Below are positions 24,967 to 34,609 of a DNA stretch of 50,196 nucleotides, one piece after another (position 1 is the stretch's first letter; every line of letters begins with the position of its first letter). This DNA comes from Chloroflexota bacterium. GTDB taxonomy: Bacteria; Chloroflexota; Anaerolineae; Aggregatilineales; Phototrophicaceae. Location of the stretch: positions 1 through 50,196 of the forward strand of contig JACAER010000040.1 in NCBI GenBank assembly GCA_013388745.1. The letters run 5' to 3'. The notes under the pieces are model-generated. The model ran no database searches. It was given only the letters and a program-made list of their open reading frames with translations, and had not been told where the DNA came from. Position numbers and translations under genes: made by a program.

Positions 24967-25707
24967 GTGACCGCGCGCATTCGCCACCTCGAAGAACTGT
25001 CGATCAACGCCTTTCCGGCGCAGCACACCCTGCATTACGACGGCTGGCTGCTGCGCTTCGCCAGGGGCTATTCCCGCCGCGCCAACGCCGTCTATCCGCT
25101 CTATGACAGCTATCGCCCGCTGGCCGAAAAAATCGCCTACTGCGAGTCGCGTTATCAGGCGCAAGGGCAGCGCGTTATTTTCAAACTGACCGACGCGGCT
25201 GTCCCGCACCAACTTGATGCCGCGCTCGACGCCGCCGGTTATGTCCTCGAAGCCGGTACGCTGCTGCAAACCTGCGCCCTGCAAGACACCCTCCATGCCG
25301 TCGATCCCGCCATCCACAGCGAATCCACGCTCAGCGACACGTGGTTCGCCGCGCTTTGCCGCATGAATCACATTGATGATGCCAAAGCCGCCGTGCTGCG
25401 CGGTCTGCTGACGCATATTGTGCCGCGCTGCTGCTTCGCCGGCCTCTACGAGGGCAATATGCTGGTCGCCAGCGGCCTGGCAGTGCTCGATGATGGCTAT
25501 ATCGGCCTGTACGACATCGCCACTGACGAAAGTTATCGCCAGCGCGGTTATGCCACGCGCCTCGTCGCCCATTTGCTCGCCTGGGGCAAAGACTGCGGCG
25601 CTGCCCAATCCTATTTACAGGTCATGGAAAACAACATCCCCGCGCTGCGCCTCTACGCCAAACTGGGTTTCCGCACACTGTATCGCTACTGGTACCGGGT
25701 GAAATAG
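24967..25707 (+). CDS. GNAT-family N-acetyltransferase
   Basis: 246 residues from a GTG 16 bases after the preceding stop. The C-terminal half holds the acetyl-CoA-binding GNAT motif A: YIGLYDIATDESYRQRGYAT (R-x-x-G-x-A type loop) followed by RLVAHLLAWG, and motif B QVMENNIPALRLYAKLGF. The N-terminal half (LRFARGYSRRANAVYPLY) matches a subset of GNAT proteins with a long N-terminal domain. The acceptor is unknown. Its stop is 6 bases before the next gene. Confidence 0.85.
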   Translation: MTARIRHLEELSINAFPAQHTLHYDGWLLRFARGYSRRANAVYPLYDSYRPLAEKIAYCESRYQAQGQRVIFKLTDAAVPHQLDAALDAAGYVLEAGTLLQTCALQDTLHAVDPAIHSESTLSDTWFAALCRMNHIDDAKAAVLRGLLTHIVPRCCFAGLYEGNMLVASGLAVLDDGYIGLYDIATDESYRQRGYATRLVAHLLAWGKDCGAAQSYLQVMENNIPALRLYAKLGFRTLYRYWYRVK

Positions 25708-25713
25708 CGCTTC

Positions 25714-27618
25714 ATGCGTAAATTCGTTGTCGGCTTGACGCTGCTCTTCCTGGCGCTGCTGGCGCTGGATGCCGTGCCCGTTCTGCGCGGCGGCGCGGGC
25801 TGGCAGTGGCCATATGCGCTGCCGGCGGATTGGACGCCCGCTGTGGGGCTGGCGGCGCTGCTGCTGGCGTATCTGCTGGGCGTGTGGGTGCTGCGCCCGC
25901 TGCGCCGTGCCTGGCCGCTGCTGCTGTGGGGGATCGCTGGCGGCGCACTGCTGGGTTTCGCGGTCACAGGTGTGCGCGGCGCCCCGCTGCAACGGCTCTT
26001 TACGCACACTGTCGCCCCCGTTCAAACCGGCTACAGCACTGTCGCTGTCCAAATCATGGCGCGCGACGGCGTCGATGTCACGCTGCGGCGCTGGCCGCAG
26101 GTTATGCGCGAATCGTTCGATGCCAACCTCATTCACCTCACCACCAGCCCGCCCGGACAGGCGCTGCTCCACTATTGGGCGGCGCAGCTTCTGGAAAACA
26201 CGCCCGCCGCGTGGAGTCTGGCGCTGCGCGTTTACCAGTGCAGCGACGTGAATGTCATGCGTTATACGCGCGGCGAAATTCTCAGCGCCGGGTTGGGGAT
26301 GCTCATGCCTGTGTGGTCGGCGCTGACGGTGCTGCCGCTGTACGCCGCTGCGCGCACACTCAGCGACGATTCAAGCGCGCGCCGTCTGCTCTCATGGTGG
26401 CCGCTGGTGCCTTCTGCGCTGCTCTTCGCGCCCACATGGAACACCTTTTACCCGTTTTTGGTGACCTGCGCTTTTGCGCTGCTCGCCTTCGGACTTCAGC
26501 GTTTTTCCTATCGCGCGGTGTTCGCGGCAGGACTAGTCATGTCCGCCGCCACGTTTATGAATTTCGCCGTGCTGCCTGCGCTGCTGCTCTTTGGCCTGTA
26601 TACGCTCGGCTGCTGGTTCTGGCTGGTGCGCGAAAAAGGCTTTCGCTGGCCTGTGCTCAATGGGTTGTGTTTTGGCGCCGGACTTATCAGTGTGTGGGCC
26701 TTGTTCTGGCTGTACAGCGGTCTTTCGCCGCTCGACATTTTCGGCGTCACGCTGGAAAAACACGCTCTGCTGGCGATGCGCGCCTATCTGCCCTGGCTGC
26801 TGCTGCATCCTTACGATGTGCTGATGTTCGCGGGCTGGCCGCTGGTGGCGCTGTTCTTCCGCGGGGTGTGGGCGGCGCGCCGGCTCTCCCCCGCCAACGC
26901 CGGCAGTGTGCTGGCGCTGGCCGTGTTGGCAACGCTGCTGCTGGTCGATCTCAGCGGCATCGTGCGCGGCGAAAACGCGCGCATCTTGATTTTTTATGTA
27001 CCCTTTTTGCTGTTGGCGGCTGTTTTGCCGCTGGCGCAGACCGCGCGCGGCTGGGACTTGCCGCTGCTGGCGGCGCAAGCGCTGACCGTGCTAGTGATGG
27101 CAGCAGTCCTGGCTGTCGTGCCCGTTATGCTCAACCCGCCGCCCGCCGCGCCGCGCACCGATTTACCCGAACCGCTGCCCGCCGCCGCACAAACGCTTGA
27201 CGCACGCTTCGACGCCGCGCCCTACGCCGGCGCTTTTGTGCTGCGCGCATATCGCTTTATCGCCGACCCCGCCGCGCAGGCTATCACGCTCGAACTCTAC
27301 TGGGATACCCTGAGTCCTACCGAGCGTCCCTATCAGTTTGAAGTCATGGCTGTCGGCCAGAATCCCGTAGACGGCGAAATCATCGCTGCGCCTGCGCGCT
27401 GGTATGCGCAAAACGGCAATTACCTGCCGACCTGCTGGTCAGGTGGTCAGAGTGTGCGCGATCGCCTCATCATCAATCTGCCGCCCGTGTCCGATCGCAC
27501 GGTCTGGCAGCTTGGTCTACGCGCTGTTGATGAACGCACAGGCAGTGTCATGACCATCGCCCTGCCCGACGGCGCAGCATCCGACACTGTTTCCCTGGGG
27601 CCGGTCAATTACCCCTGA
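25714..27618 (+). CDS. Large GT-C-like membrane protein with C-terminal beta domain
   Basis: 634 residues with about eleven membrane segments. LIHLTTSPPGQALLHYW resembles the conserved PPG loop seen in GT-C glycosyltransferases that use polyprenyl-linked donors. The clear acidic first-loop motif is not obvious (ARDGVDVTLRRW is a candidate), so enzymatic activity is inferred. The C-terminal 170 residues (from about 490) are a soluble beta-rich domain (ITLELYWDTLSPTERPYQFE) like those ending the proteins at 611 and 28627. It sits directly after the GNAT gene. Confidence 0.7.
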   Translation: MRKFVVGLTLLFLALLALDAVPVLRGGAGWQWPYALPADWTPAVGLAALLLAYLLGVWVLRPLRRAWPLLLWGIAGGALLGFAVTGVRGAPLQRLFTHTVAPVQTGYSTVAVQIMARDGVDVTLRRWPQVMRESFDANLIHLTTSPPGQALLHYWAAQLLENTPAAWSLALRVYQCSDVNVMRYTRGEILSAGLGMLMPVWSALTVLPLYAAARTLSDDSSARRLLSWWPLVPSALLFAPTWNTFYPFLVTCAFALLAFGLQRFSYRAVFAAGLVMSAATFMNFAVLPALLLFGLYTLGCWFWLVREKGFRWPVLNGLCFGAGLISVWALFWLYSGLSPLDIFGVTLEKHALLAMRAYLPWLLLHPYDVLMFAGWPLVALFFRGVWAARRLSPANAGSVLALAVLATLLLVDLSGIVRGENARILIFYVPFLLLAAVLPLAQTARGWDLPLLAAQALTVLVMAAVLAVVPVMLNPPPAAPRTDLPEPLPAAAQTLDARFDAAPYAGAFVLRAYRFIADPAAQAITLELYWDTLSPTERPYQFEVMAVGQNPVDGEIIAAPARWYAQNGNYLPTCWSGGQSVRDRLIINLPPVSDRTVWQLGLRAVDERTGSVMTIALPDGAASDTVSLGPVNYP

Positions 27619-27680
27619 TACAGCGTCTAAAGCGCAGTTCGCCCCCTGCGCCGCCGATTTTACATTCCGAGGCTTTAGCC

Positions 27681-27701
27681 GCAGCAGCGTGTCACTGCTG
27701 C
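27681..27701. terminator. Hairpin between convergent genes
   Basis: GCAGCAG pairs with CTGCTGC around a 7-base loop, midway between the convergent genes ending at 27618 and 27741. The T-run is weak (gcttttcg, 27711 onwards). Confidence 0.35.
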
Positions 27702-27740
27702 CAGGGAAGGGCTTTTCGACGGCTTCTTGCGCTAAAGCTA

Positions 27741-28457
27741 TCAGTCTTTGAGATTATCGAGAATCTCTTTGCGCAGGCGGTCGTATTCATCCGCCGAGAG
27801 CAGGCCGGCGTTGCGCGCGTCATCAAGCTGACGGAGACGCGAGACAAGATCGCCGCCGCTGGTCTGCTGCGGCGCTGCGCTGTTGAAGCTGCTCAACTGT
27901 CCCTGCACGTTCTGCAAGTTCTGCATATTATCGAACACGCCGCCGAGCGCCTGCTGTACCTGCTGCGCCATTTCCGGCGTGAGCGGCACCTGCTGGCCAT
28001 TTTGAATGACGGTGGCGCTGAAGCCAGTCTGGCCGGGCATAGAGGTAGCGCGCGCATTGCTGAAAACAGGGTTGAGCATGGACTGTGTGAGGCGGCGTGT
28101 CGCGCCGGCAGCCATCGCCGTGCCTGCGATGATCGTCATGAGCAGCCCGCCGATAAAGGGCGCCGCAAAACCACCGATACCGATCAGCACCGAATTGCCG
28201 GTGACATCGCGCTCGTCACCTTCGCCATTCACACAGTAGAACTCCACGCTGCGCCCGCCGCCGCGCCCGAACGTACCGGAGACGTAGGGGCCATATTCCT
28301 GTCTGAGCGTTTCTCCCGACTGGCAAAAGACGCTGCTCATGAAACCGCTGATCGTGGGATTCGACGCGGCGACATCTGGCCCGGCGACGAAAATAAACAA
28401 CCACGCAAAACCGCCGATCATCAGGATGATGCCCAGAAGCAGGAACAATTTCGCCAT
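27741..28457 (-). CDS. Membrane protein with C-terminal SHOCT domain
   Basis: 238 residues; ribosome site GAGGAG. Membrane segments at about 3-27 (LFLLLGIILMIGGFAWLFIF) and 92-118 flank an outer loop with two Cys (VFCQSG, EFYCVNG) that could form a disulfide. A Gln-rich cytoplasmic linker leads to a C-terminal SHOCT motif (LRQLDDARNAGLLSADEYDR then KKEIL-like RKEIL), a short helical hairpin found at the ends of many oligomerising proteins. Function unknown. Confidence 0.8.
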   Translation of the reverse strand: MAKLFLLLGIILMIGGFAWLFIFVAGPDVAASNPTISGFMSSVFCQSGETLRQEYGPYVSGTFGRGGGRSVEFYCVNGEGDERDVTGNSVLIGIGGFAAPFIGGLLMTIIAGTAMAAGATRRLTQSMLNPVFSNARATSMPGQTGFSATVIQNGQQVPLTPEMAQQVQQALGGVFDNMQNLQNVQGQLSSFNSAAPQQTSGGDLVSRLRQLDDARNAGLLSADEYDRLRKEILDNLKD

Positions 28458-28489
28458 GCGTTACGCTCCTCGTTGACATAATTTTCATC

Positions 28490-28518
28490 AGTATAAAGAA
28501 AGATGCGCGGCGACACAA
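28490..28518 (-). promoter_or_regulatory. Candidate promoter of the SHOCT protein gene
   Basis: On the minus strand TTGTGT (28518-28513) and TATACT (28495-28490) are 17 bases apart, 33 bases ahead of the ATG. Confidence 0.55.
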
Positions 28519-28626
28519 TTCCGGTGTGTTGCGGTATGATCGAAGCTGTTCTTAGCCGCGCGGGATGCGGTGCGTCGGATCCGAACTGGAAAGGCCGCGT
28601 GCTGAGGAGAAGTTCTGCATTACGAG

Positions 28627-30594
28627 GTGCTGGTGAAAGCGATTTTGCGACAGCGCATTTTTTACGCTTTTTTAGTATTTGCTGCGCTGCTGACGGCGTA
28701 TGGGCTGACCTTGATGCCGGGCACAGTGGGCGGCGACGCAGGCGAACTGCAATACGCCGGGCCGCTGCTGGCACTGGTACATCCCACCGGGCAGCCGTTA
28801 TATGTGCTGCTGGGTTATGTCTGGTCGCATCTGCTGCCGTTGGGCAGTATGGCATGGCGTATGAATCTGCTGGCGGCGGTTTCGGCAGCGGCGGGGGGCG
28901 CCGCGCTGACGTGGCTGCTGGCGCGGGTCTATGGAAACCCACTGGTCGCAGCAGCGGCGGGGCTTACTCTGGGATTCGGGGCGGCACTGTGGGGGCAGGC
29001 GGTGATCGCCGATAAATACGGCTTCAACGTGCTGCTGGCGGCGCTGCTGGTGGGGCTGACGCTGTGGTGGGGGCATGAACGCCAGCGCACGCCCGCGCCA
29101 AAAGCGACGCCACAGCAAAACCGGCTGCTGTACGCCATGTCGCTGACTTTCGGCCTCTGCCTGCTGCACCATCGCAGTCTGGGACTGTTCGCGATCATGA
29201 TCGCCGTGCTGCTGCTGTACTATGAGCGGCTGGAACTGCTGCGTAACTGGCGGCGCACGCTGCTGTGCGCGGCGCTGGTGCTGCTGCCGCCGCTGCTGCT
29301 GTATCCGCTGTTTTTGCCCCTGGTGCGCGCGCGCGCATTATCGCCGTTGCTGTGGCAGCCCAACGACGCCGCCGGTTGGGTCGATTGGCTGCTGGAACGG
29401 CATGTGCTGACCAACGAGGCGCTGGTGTTCGACAACTGGGCCAATATCAGCGCGCAGTTGCAAATTTATCTGGCAACCGTGATACACGATTACACACTGG
29501 CCGCGCTGCCGCTGGCGCTGATCGGCTTTGTGGCGCTGCTGCGACGCGAACCACTCAACGGGCTGTTTCTGCTGGTGAGCTATGGACTGCAAGCCTTTTT
29601 ATCGGCTAACTGGCGCGGCAACGAACGCCAGTTTACGTATTATCTGCCGTCGTTCGTGACGCTGCTGTACGCTTACGGTTACGGCCTGTACGCGCTGTGG
29701 AATGCTGTCAGCAGGGGACAAATGCCCGTTCGGCTGAAACGGACAGCGTTGCTCGCGATCACGGCGCTGGCGTTGGCTGTGCCGGCGCTGCAACTGTTTT
29801 ACGGCTACCCGGCGCGGCGCGCGGACGCACTCTACGGCGGCAGGCTGGATTTGTGGCGCGAGACGCTGAAAACCGGCACAATGGGCGCGCGCCTGGCGCG
29901 CGGACTGAGCGCGCTGCCGCCCAACAGCGTGCTGGCCGCCGATTGGGAACAGATCACGATTCTCTGGTACTACCAGCAGGTCGAAGGGCTGCGCCCCGAT
30001 GTGACGATTCTGTATCCCATCGAGCGCTACGCCGATTTCAGCGATCGTCCCGTTTGTCTGGCGCGGCATGTGCCGTTGGGCGCGGAATGGCATCCGGGCA
30101 ACGTGGGCGCGCTGATCTGCCTGAACGCGGCGCCCATCATGATAGCGCCGCAAAACATGACGCCGCTGGGGACAGTGTTGTACACGGCAGAGGGCAATGC
30201 GCCGCTGGAATTGAGCGGCTACCAGACGCAGACGACGGCAGCGGCGGGCACGCATCTGCCCCTGCTGCTGACGTGGCGCGCGCGCGAAACGATGGACGCC
30301 GATTATGCGCTTTCGCTGCGCATTCTGGACCAAAGCTGGACACAGGTTTTACCCGCGCAGGACATCAACGCGCCAGTCATGGGGCTGTACCCGACATCGC
30401 GCTGGACAGCGGGCGAATATGTGCAGGATTATCATGAGATCGACCTGCCGCCGGAACTGCCGCCGGGAGGCTACCTGTGGACAGTGGTGGTGTACCGCGC
30501 GCTGGCGGATGGCACGTTCACGCAGTTGCAAGATGCACAGGGCAATATCAACATTCTTGGCGGCACGCTGGACGTAAGCGCTTACGGCGGGTGA
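28627..30594 (+). CDS. DUF2723-family (TMEM260-like) membrane glycosyltransferase
   Basis: 655 residues from a GTG at 28627; an in-frame GTG at 28633 with GAGGTG just ahead is equally possible. The N-terminus carries the DUF2723 hallmark GGDAGELQYAGPLLALVHPT followed by GQPLYVLLGYVWSHLLP; eukaryotic relatives (TMEM260) are protein O-mannosyltransferases. About ten membrane segments follow. The C-terminal 150 residues form a beta-rich domain (ELSGYQTQTT, MGLYPTSRWTAGEYVQDYHE) like those of 611-2404 and 25714-27618. Its 3' end overlaps the convergent MFS reading frame by 13 bases. Confidence 0.85.
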   Translation: MLVKAILRQRIFYAFLVFAALLTAYGLTLMPGTVGGDAGELQYAGPLLALVHPTGQPLYVLLGYVWSHLLPLGSMAWRMNLLAAVSAAAGGAALTWLLARVYGNPLVAAAAGLTLGFGAALWGQAVIADKYGFNVLLAALLVGLTLWWGHERQRTPAPKATPQQNRLLYAMSLTFGLCLLHHRSLGLFAIMIAVLLLYYERLELLRNWRRTLLCAALVLLPPLLLYPLFLPLVRARALSPLLWQPNDAAGWVDWLLERHVLTNEALVFDNWANISAQLQIYLATVIHDYTLAALPLALIGFVALLRREPLNGLFLLVSYGLQAFLSANWRGNERQFTYYLPSFVTLLYAYGYGLYALWNAVSRGQMPVRLKRTALLAITALALAVPALQLFYGYPARRADALYGGRLDLWRETLKTGTMGARLARGLSALPPNSVLAADWEQITILWYYQQVEGLRPDVTILYPIERYADFSDRPVCLARHVPLGAEWHPGNVGALICLNAAPIMIAPQNMTPLGTVLYTAEGNAPLELSGYQTQTTAAAGTHLPLLLTWRARETMDADYALSLRILDQSWTQVLPAQDINAPVMGLYPTSRWTAGEYVQDYHEIDLPPELPPGGYLWTVVVYRALADGTFTQLQDAQGNINILGGTLDVSAYGG

Positions 30595-31817
30595 ACGCCT
30601 ACAGGCGCTTCGATAGGCTGACGCTGGCGCGCCAGCAGCCCAAAACCCGCCGCCGCCAACAGCGCCGCGCCCGCGCCACCGTACCAGATAGCCGCCGGGG
30701 CAAACGTATCGCTCAGAAAACCGCCAAGCGCGGGGCCGATACCTGTGCCTACGTGTAGAGCAGCGCGAACACGCCCATGTACCGCGCGCGTTTTTCTGGT
30801 GGCGCCATGTTAGCGACCAGCGCCGTGCCTGTCGGCGAGACGATCAACTCCCCCAGCGTCAATACCACCATCGCAGCGACAAAATGGGCCATCGTCAGCG
30901 AGAGCGCCAGCCCGCTCAGCCCGGCGACGTAAAACAGCGCCCCCGCGACCAGCACCAGATAAGGCGGATACTGACGTGTGACGCGCGTGACAGCGTACTG
31001 CAAAAAGACGACCATGCCGGCGTTCACCGCCAGCAGCAGGCCGTATTGATCTTCGCTGATGCTAAAATTTTCCTTGACATACACCGCCAGCAGATTAAAC
31101 ACCAGCGCCACGCCGACTTCCAGCAGGCCGAAGACCAGCGCGAAATGCACAAAAGGACGGTCGCGTAGTATGGCGCGGAAGCCGCCGTCATCGTGTGCGG
31201 CGGCGCTATGTGCCGAGTCGCTTTTTTCGGCGCGCACCAGCGTTTCGCGCAGAAACCAGGCGACAGGAATCAGCAGCAGCAGGTTGATCGCCGTCGTCGC
31301 GTAATAGGCGAAAACCTGTGACTGGGCGATGAACGTCCCTGCCAGCGCCGGCCCCAGCGCAATCGACAGATTCGACACCGTGCGCGCGATAGCATAGGCT
31401 TCGGTGCGCTGTTCAGGCAGCACGAGATCGGCGATCATGGCGTTAGTGCCGATAAAAAAGACGGGCTGGAGCACGCCGTAGAGCGCGATGAGCAGCGCCC
31501 ACTGCGTAAGCTGTGTCGCGCCGCTCATCAGCAGCAGCACCAGACTCAGGGCAAATAGGCCAACAAGCATCGCGTTCTTGCGGCCAAAACGATCCATCAG
31601 CGCGCTGATCACCGACGTGCCGATAAAGCTGCTCACGGCCTGCACTGCAAGCAGCGCGGTGACACTGGCGAGCGGTGCGCCTGTTTGTTCGCGCATATAG
31701 AGGGCGATATAGGGCCAGATGAGCGAAGCGCCGACACGGTTGGCGAAAAAACAGGCCAGCAGCAGCCAGAAGGCGCGCGGGAAAAGGCGCAGGAAGGTGA
31801 AAAAAACGCTGAATCAC
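30582..31817 (-). pseudogene. MFS transporter with two compensating frameshifts
   Basis: The longest uninterrupted frame (30749-31696, starting MREQTGAP) has the MFS motif A (DRFGRKNAML) and about ten membrane segments but lacks both ends. Upstream, a GTG at 31817 with AGGA ahead opens MIQRFF; reading one T fewer in a 7-T run (31800-31806) continues as TFLRLFPRAFWLLLACFFAN and joins the main frame. Downstream, the main frame stops at TAG (30751-30749) after GVFALLYT; adding one base there continues as VGTGIGPALGGFLSD to a TAA at 30584-30582. The restored protein is about 411 residues, normal for the family. The cause is either assembly or sequencing error or a true pseudogene. Its 3' end overlaps the convergent DUF2723 gene. 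Confidence 0.8.
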
Positions 31818-31826
31818 GAACCGTTC

Positions 31827-32927
31827 CTATGATTTTTTGTCTCTGGCGAAGACTTTTTTGAGAATGGCGCGGGCGCGCTGTTCGCTGGTGAAACGCGCCA
31901 TGACATGCTCGTAAGCGCTGTCCGCTAACGCCTGGCGCAGCAGCGGATCGTTGTACAGGCGCGTGAGGGCGTCGGCCAGCGTGCGCGTCGCGCCAGCCGG
32001 CACCAACAGCGCGTGTTCTTCGTGCGTCAGCACATCTTCCCATGCCGGCAGATCGGCGGCGATCAGCGCGCGCCGGGCAGCCAGCGCCTCGAACAGGCGC
32101 AGCGGCGAGGCATAATAAGCGCTGTGTTCAGTGCGCGGCAGCAGCAGTGTCAGCACATCGCAGGCGCTCAGGCACAGCGGCACATCTGGCGGCGGGACAA
32201 CGCCTGTTGTCAGGAAAGCTTCAGCTTCCAGTCCCAGTTTTTGCCATTCGGCGCGTAAAGCGGAATCATCGTCCACGCCGATCAGGGCCAGCGCGGCGCG
32301 GAAGCCGCCCGCCTGCGCCCAGACCAGCGCCAGCGCGGCGATCAGGGCGTGCGCGCCATCAGCGCCAAAGGCGGCCACGATGAAGGCGTCCTGCGGCCAG
32401 CCAAGCAACCGGCGCGCTTCGAGGCGTGAGGGTACATTTTCGAAATGGGCGCGGCGCACGGCGTTGTGCGCCACAAAAGCGCGTTTCGCCCCCAGACGCG
32501 CCAGTTCATCACGCAGCGCCGGCGTCACGCCGAACACCGTGCCCACACGCCGCAGCGTCCAGCGCTGTACACTTTTGCCGAAGCGCCCCTGCGCCAGTCC
32601 ATGCGCTTCATAGGTGAGCGCGCGGCGCGGCTTAACGAGGCTGAGCAGCAGCAAAATCAGGGCGTCGCGGCTGTAAAAGGCCTGCGCGCGGCTGAACAGC
32701 GCAGCAAAAAACACCGCCAGCGGAAACAACACTGCGGGAAAATATCGCATGGCGAAATTATCGGCGACGCCGGAATGCGCGTACAGATCGCGCGCGCCGC
32801 GTCCGGCAGTCCACAGCGTCACCGTGACACCCAGCGCGGCGATGGCTTCGCAGGTGTGCGCGACTTGCAGCGCGCGCGCGGCGGGGCGCGGCAGAGGGGC
32901 GATATACATCAGTTCAGGCATAGGCAA
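31827..32927 (-). CDS. GT4-like glycosyltransferase
   Basis: 366 residues, two Rossmann-like halves of a GT-B enzyme. N-terminal part: ARALQVAHTCEAIAALGVTV. C-terminal donor-binding part: SPLRLFEALAARRALIAADL with the conserved Glu of the E-x7-E motif, then LLVPAGATRTLADAL. There is no signal peptide, but a hydrophobic stretch (VLFPLAVFFAALF) may give membrane association. It probably transfers a sugar to a polysaccharide or lipid. Its start overlaps the end of the HAD gene; it lies in a four-gene minus-strand operon. Confidence 0.85.
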   Translation of the reverse strand: MPMPELMYIAPLPRPAARALQVAHTCEAIAALGVTVTLWTAGRGARDLYAHSGVADNFAMRYFPAVLFPLAVFFAALFSRAQAFYSRDALILLLLSLVKPRRALTYEAHGLAQGRFGKSVQRWTLRRVGTVFGVTPALRDELARLGAKRAFVAHNAVRRAHFENVPSRLEARRLLGWPQDAFIVAAFGADGAHALIAALALVWAQAGGFRAALALIGVDDDSALRAEWQKLGLEAEAFLTTGVVPPPDVPLCLSACDVLTLLLPRTEHSAYYASPLRLFEALAARRALIAADLPAWEDVLTHEEHALLVPAGATRTLADALTRLYNDPLLRQALADSAYEHVMARFTSEQRARAILKKVFARDKKS

Positions 32928-33600
32928 GTTTCACCCCGTAGCCAGCGTCCAGCGCCAGATGCAGGCTGTCGTCGTGTTTGCTCAGCGTCACAGCCGTAAA
33001 ATAGGGGATGACATACGCCGCGCCGACCGCGCGCAGCGCCGCCACGCCCACGCCAACGCCGATACAGTGCGCGCCGGCGGCCACTGCCGCGCGGATTCCC
33101 GCCAGCGAGTCTTCGAGCACCAGGCAGTGTTCAGGGGCGGCGTTCAGGCGCTCAGCGGCGCGCAAATAGGGATCAGGAAAGGGCTTGCTGCGCTGGACAT
33201 CTTCGGCGGTGACGGTGACGCGGAACAGGCCGTTAAGCTGCAACTGGGTGGCGACGGCGGCGACTTTGTGGCGGTCGCCGCTGGTGACCAGCGCGCGCGG
33301 CACACCGGCTTCGGCCAGCAGGCGCAAAAAGGGAATAACGCCGGCCACAGGCGTATAGGTCTGGTGGGCTTCGTAGTCGTTCATTTCGGCCATGAGGCGC
33401 GTGCGCGCCGCGCCGCTGATCTGCGGAAACAGGTTGTCGAGCGTATGCGCCGCCGTGCAGCCGTAAATGTGGCGCGCGAAATCGTCGGGCGAGAGCGTGA
33501 CGCCCCACTGCGTCGCCAGCTTTTCCCAAAAAACGGTTACGGCGCTGTGCGTGTCGATCAGCACGCCATCCATATCGAACAAAATCGCCTGATAGAGCAA
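32914..33600 (-). CDS. HAD-superfamily hydrolase (beta-phosphoglucomutase-like)
   Basis: 228 residues from a TTG at 33600, chosen because GGAGA lies 6 bases ahead. Motif I FDMDGVLIDT (nucleophile and acid Asp), motif II LVTSG, motif III Lys in RSKPFPDPYL, and motif IV LVLEDSLAGIRAA are all intact, with a helical cap after motif I. This is the subfamily of phosphoglycolate phosphatase and beta-phosphoglucomutase; the substrate is a phosphorylated small molecule, probably a sugar phosphate. The 3' end overlaps the glycosyltransferase start. Confidence 0.9.
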   Translation of the reverse strand: MLYQAILFDMDGVLIDTHSAVTVFWEKLATQWGVTLSPDDFARHIYGCTAAHTLDNLFPQISGAARTRLMAEMNDYEAHQTYTPVAGVIPFLRLLAEAGVPRALVTSGDRHKVAAVATQLQLNGLFRVTVTAEDVQRSKPFPDPYLRAAERLNAAPEHCLVLEDSLAGIRAAVAAGAHCIGVGVGVAALRAVGAAYVIPYFTAVTLSKHDDSLHLALDAGYGVKLAYA

Positions 33601-33630
33601 AGCAGTCTCCTCGACGTGTTGGGAAGCGGC

Positions 33631-34377
33631 TTAATATTCGCGCCAGTAGGCCAGCAGTTGATCGCGCGCGTGGGTGTACATGGCGGCTTCGATCTGCGCC
33701 AGCGTGGACGGGGTGATATTATCCCACAAATAGGCTTGCAGGGTAGCGCGCGCGTCGAGATCGCGGCGCATCTCGGCAGCGTTTTTGCCCACACGGGCGC
33801 TCATGATGTCGAGCGTCTGGCTGACACCGCCAGGCTTGATCTGCTCATAGATCATATCGCGCCAACTGATAAGCGCGCTGTCGTCCAAAAACGGCGTCCA
33901 CTGCTGCGGCCCGGCGGCGGCCAGCGTGTGCGGAATCCATGATTCCAGGCGCGCCAGATCGCGTTCGTCCATATAAGCCAGCAGCAGATGCAGCACATAA
34001 AAGCGGAAACGGCGCGATTCGCCCCACTGAGAAAAGGCAATATGCGGGCCGAGCATATTCATTGTCCAGTATTCGTCAATCGCCAGATGGCCGACATACC
34101 CGGCCAGAAACACACGCTGCGCGGGAGTGCTGGCCTGCTGCAAGGCAGGGTAATGGCGCAGCATCACGCGCCACGGGGATTCGCTGATCGGGCGATCATA
34201 AGCGTAAAAATGGGTGCTGGCGCGTTCCCCGCCCGCGCTGGGTTTGGCATCGGCGGCGATACTGCCCAGCAAAAAAGCGCTCGCCTGGTCTTTGAGGAAC
34301 TGGCGCACATCGGGCGGCAGTTGCTCGTCGCAGACAAAACGCTGTGCGGTTTCGAGGTGGGTGAACGGTGTCGGCAT
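33631..34377 (-). CDS. Zinc-dependent phospholipase C-like protein
   Basis: 248 residues. The N-terminus MPTPFTHLETAQRF and the later FLLGSIAADAKPS, ASTHFYAYDRP and VFLAGYVGHLAIDEYW match the Zn_dep_PLPC (PF00882-like) pattern: early His, Asp after GSIA, His in THFY, and His and Asp in GHLAIDE as metal ligands. There is no signal peptide, unlike secreted phospholipases, so it is cytoplasmic and its substrate is uncertain. First gene of the operon with HAD, GT4 and MFS. Confidence 0.72.
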   Translation of the reverse strand: MPTPFTHLETAQRFVCDEQLPPDVRQFLKDQASAFLLGSIAADAKPSAGGERASTHFYAYDRPISESPWRVMLRHYPALQQASTPAQRVFLAGYVGHLAIDEYWTMNMLGPHIAFSQWGESRRFRFYVLHLLLAYMDERDLARLESWIPHTLAAAGPQQWTPFLDDSALISWRDMIYEQIKPGGVSQTLDIMSARVGKNAAEMRRDLDARATLQAYLWDNITPSTLAQIEAAMYTHARDQLLAYWREY

Positions 34378-34609
34378 AGCGCATATTTTAACCGAGAAGT
34401 GTGTTAAGAGACATGCGCAAAATCATGAGGGAAAGTTCACAGTGGTCAGTTTTCAGCGCTGCGTGTTCAGGCGTCAGTTACCCAGACTGCCGCTGCCCCA
34501 GACAAACAGGACAGATGCCGCTGGCAAAATATGCCGGAAGTCCTTTTGCGCGAAAATGAAACTGGGTGTTTAATTAATTTAGGATTTGTAACAATTTAAG
34601 GGGTTCAGC

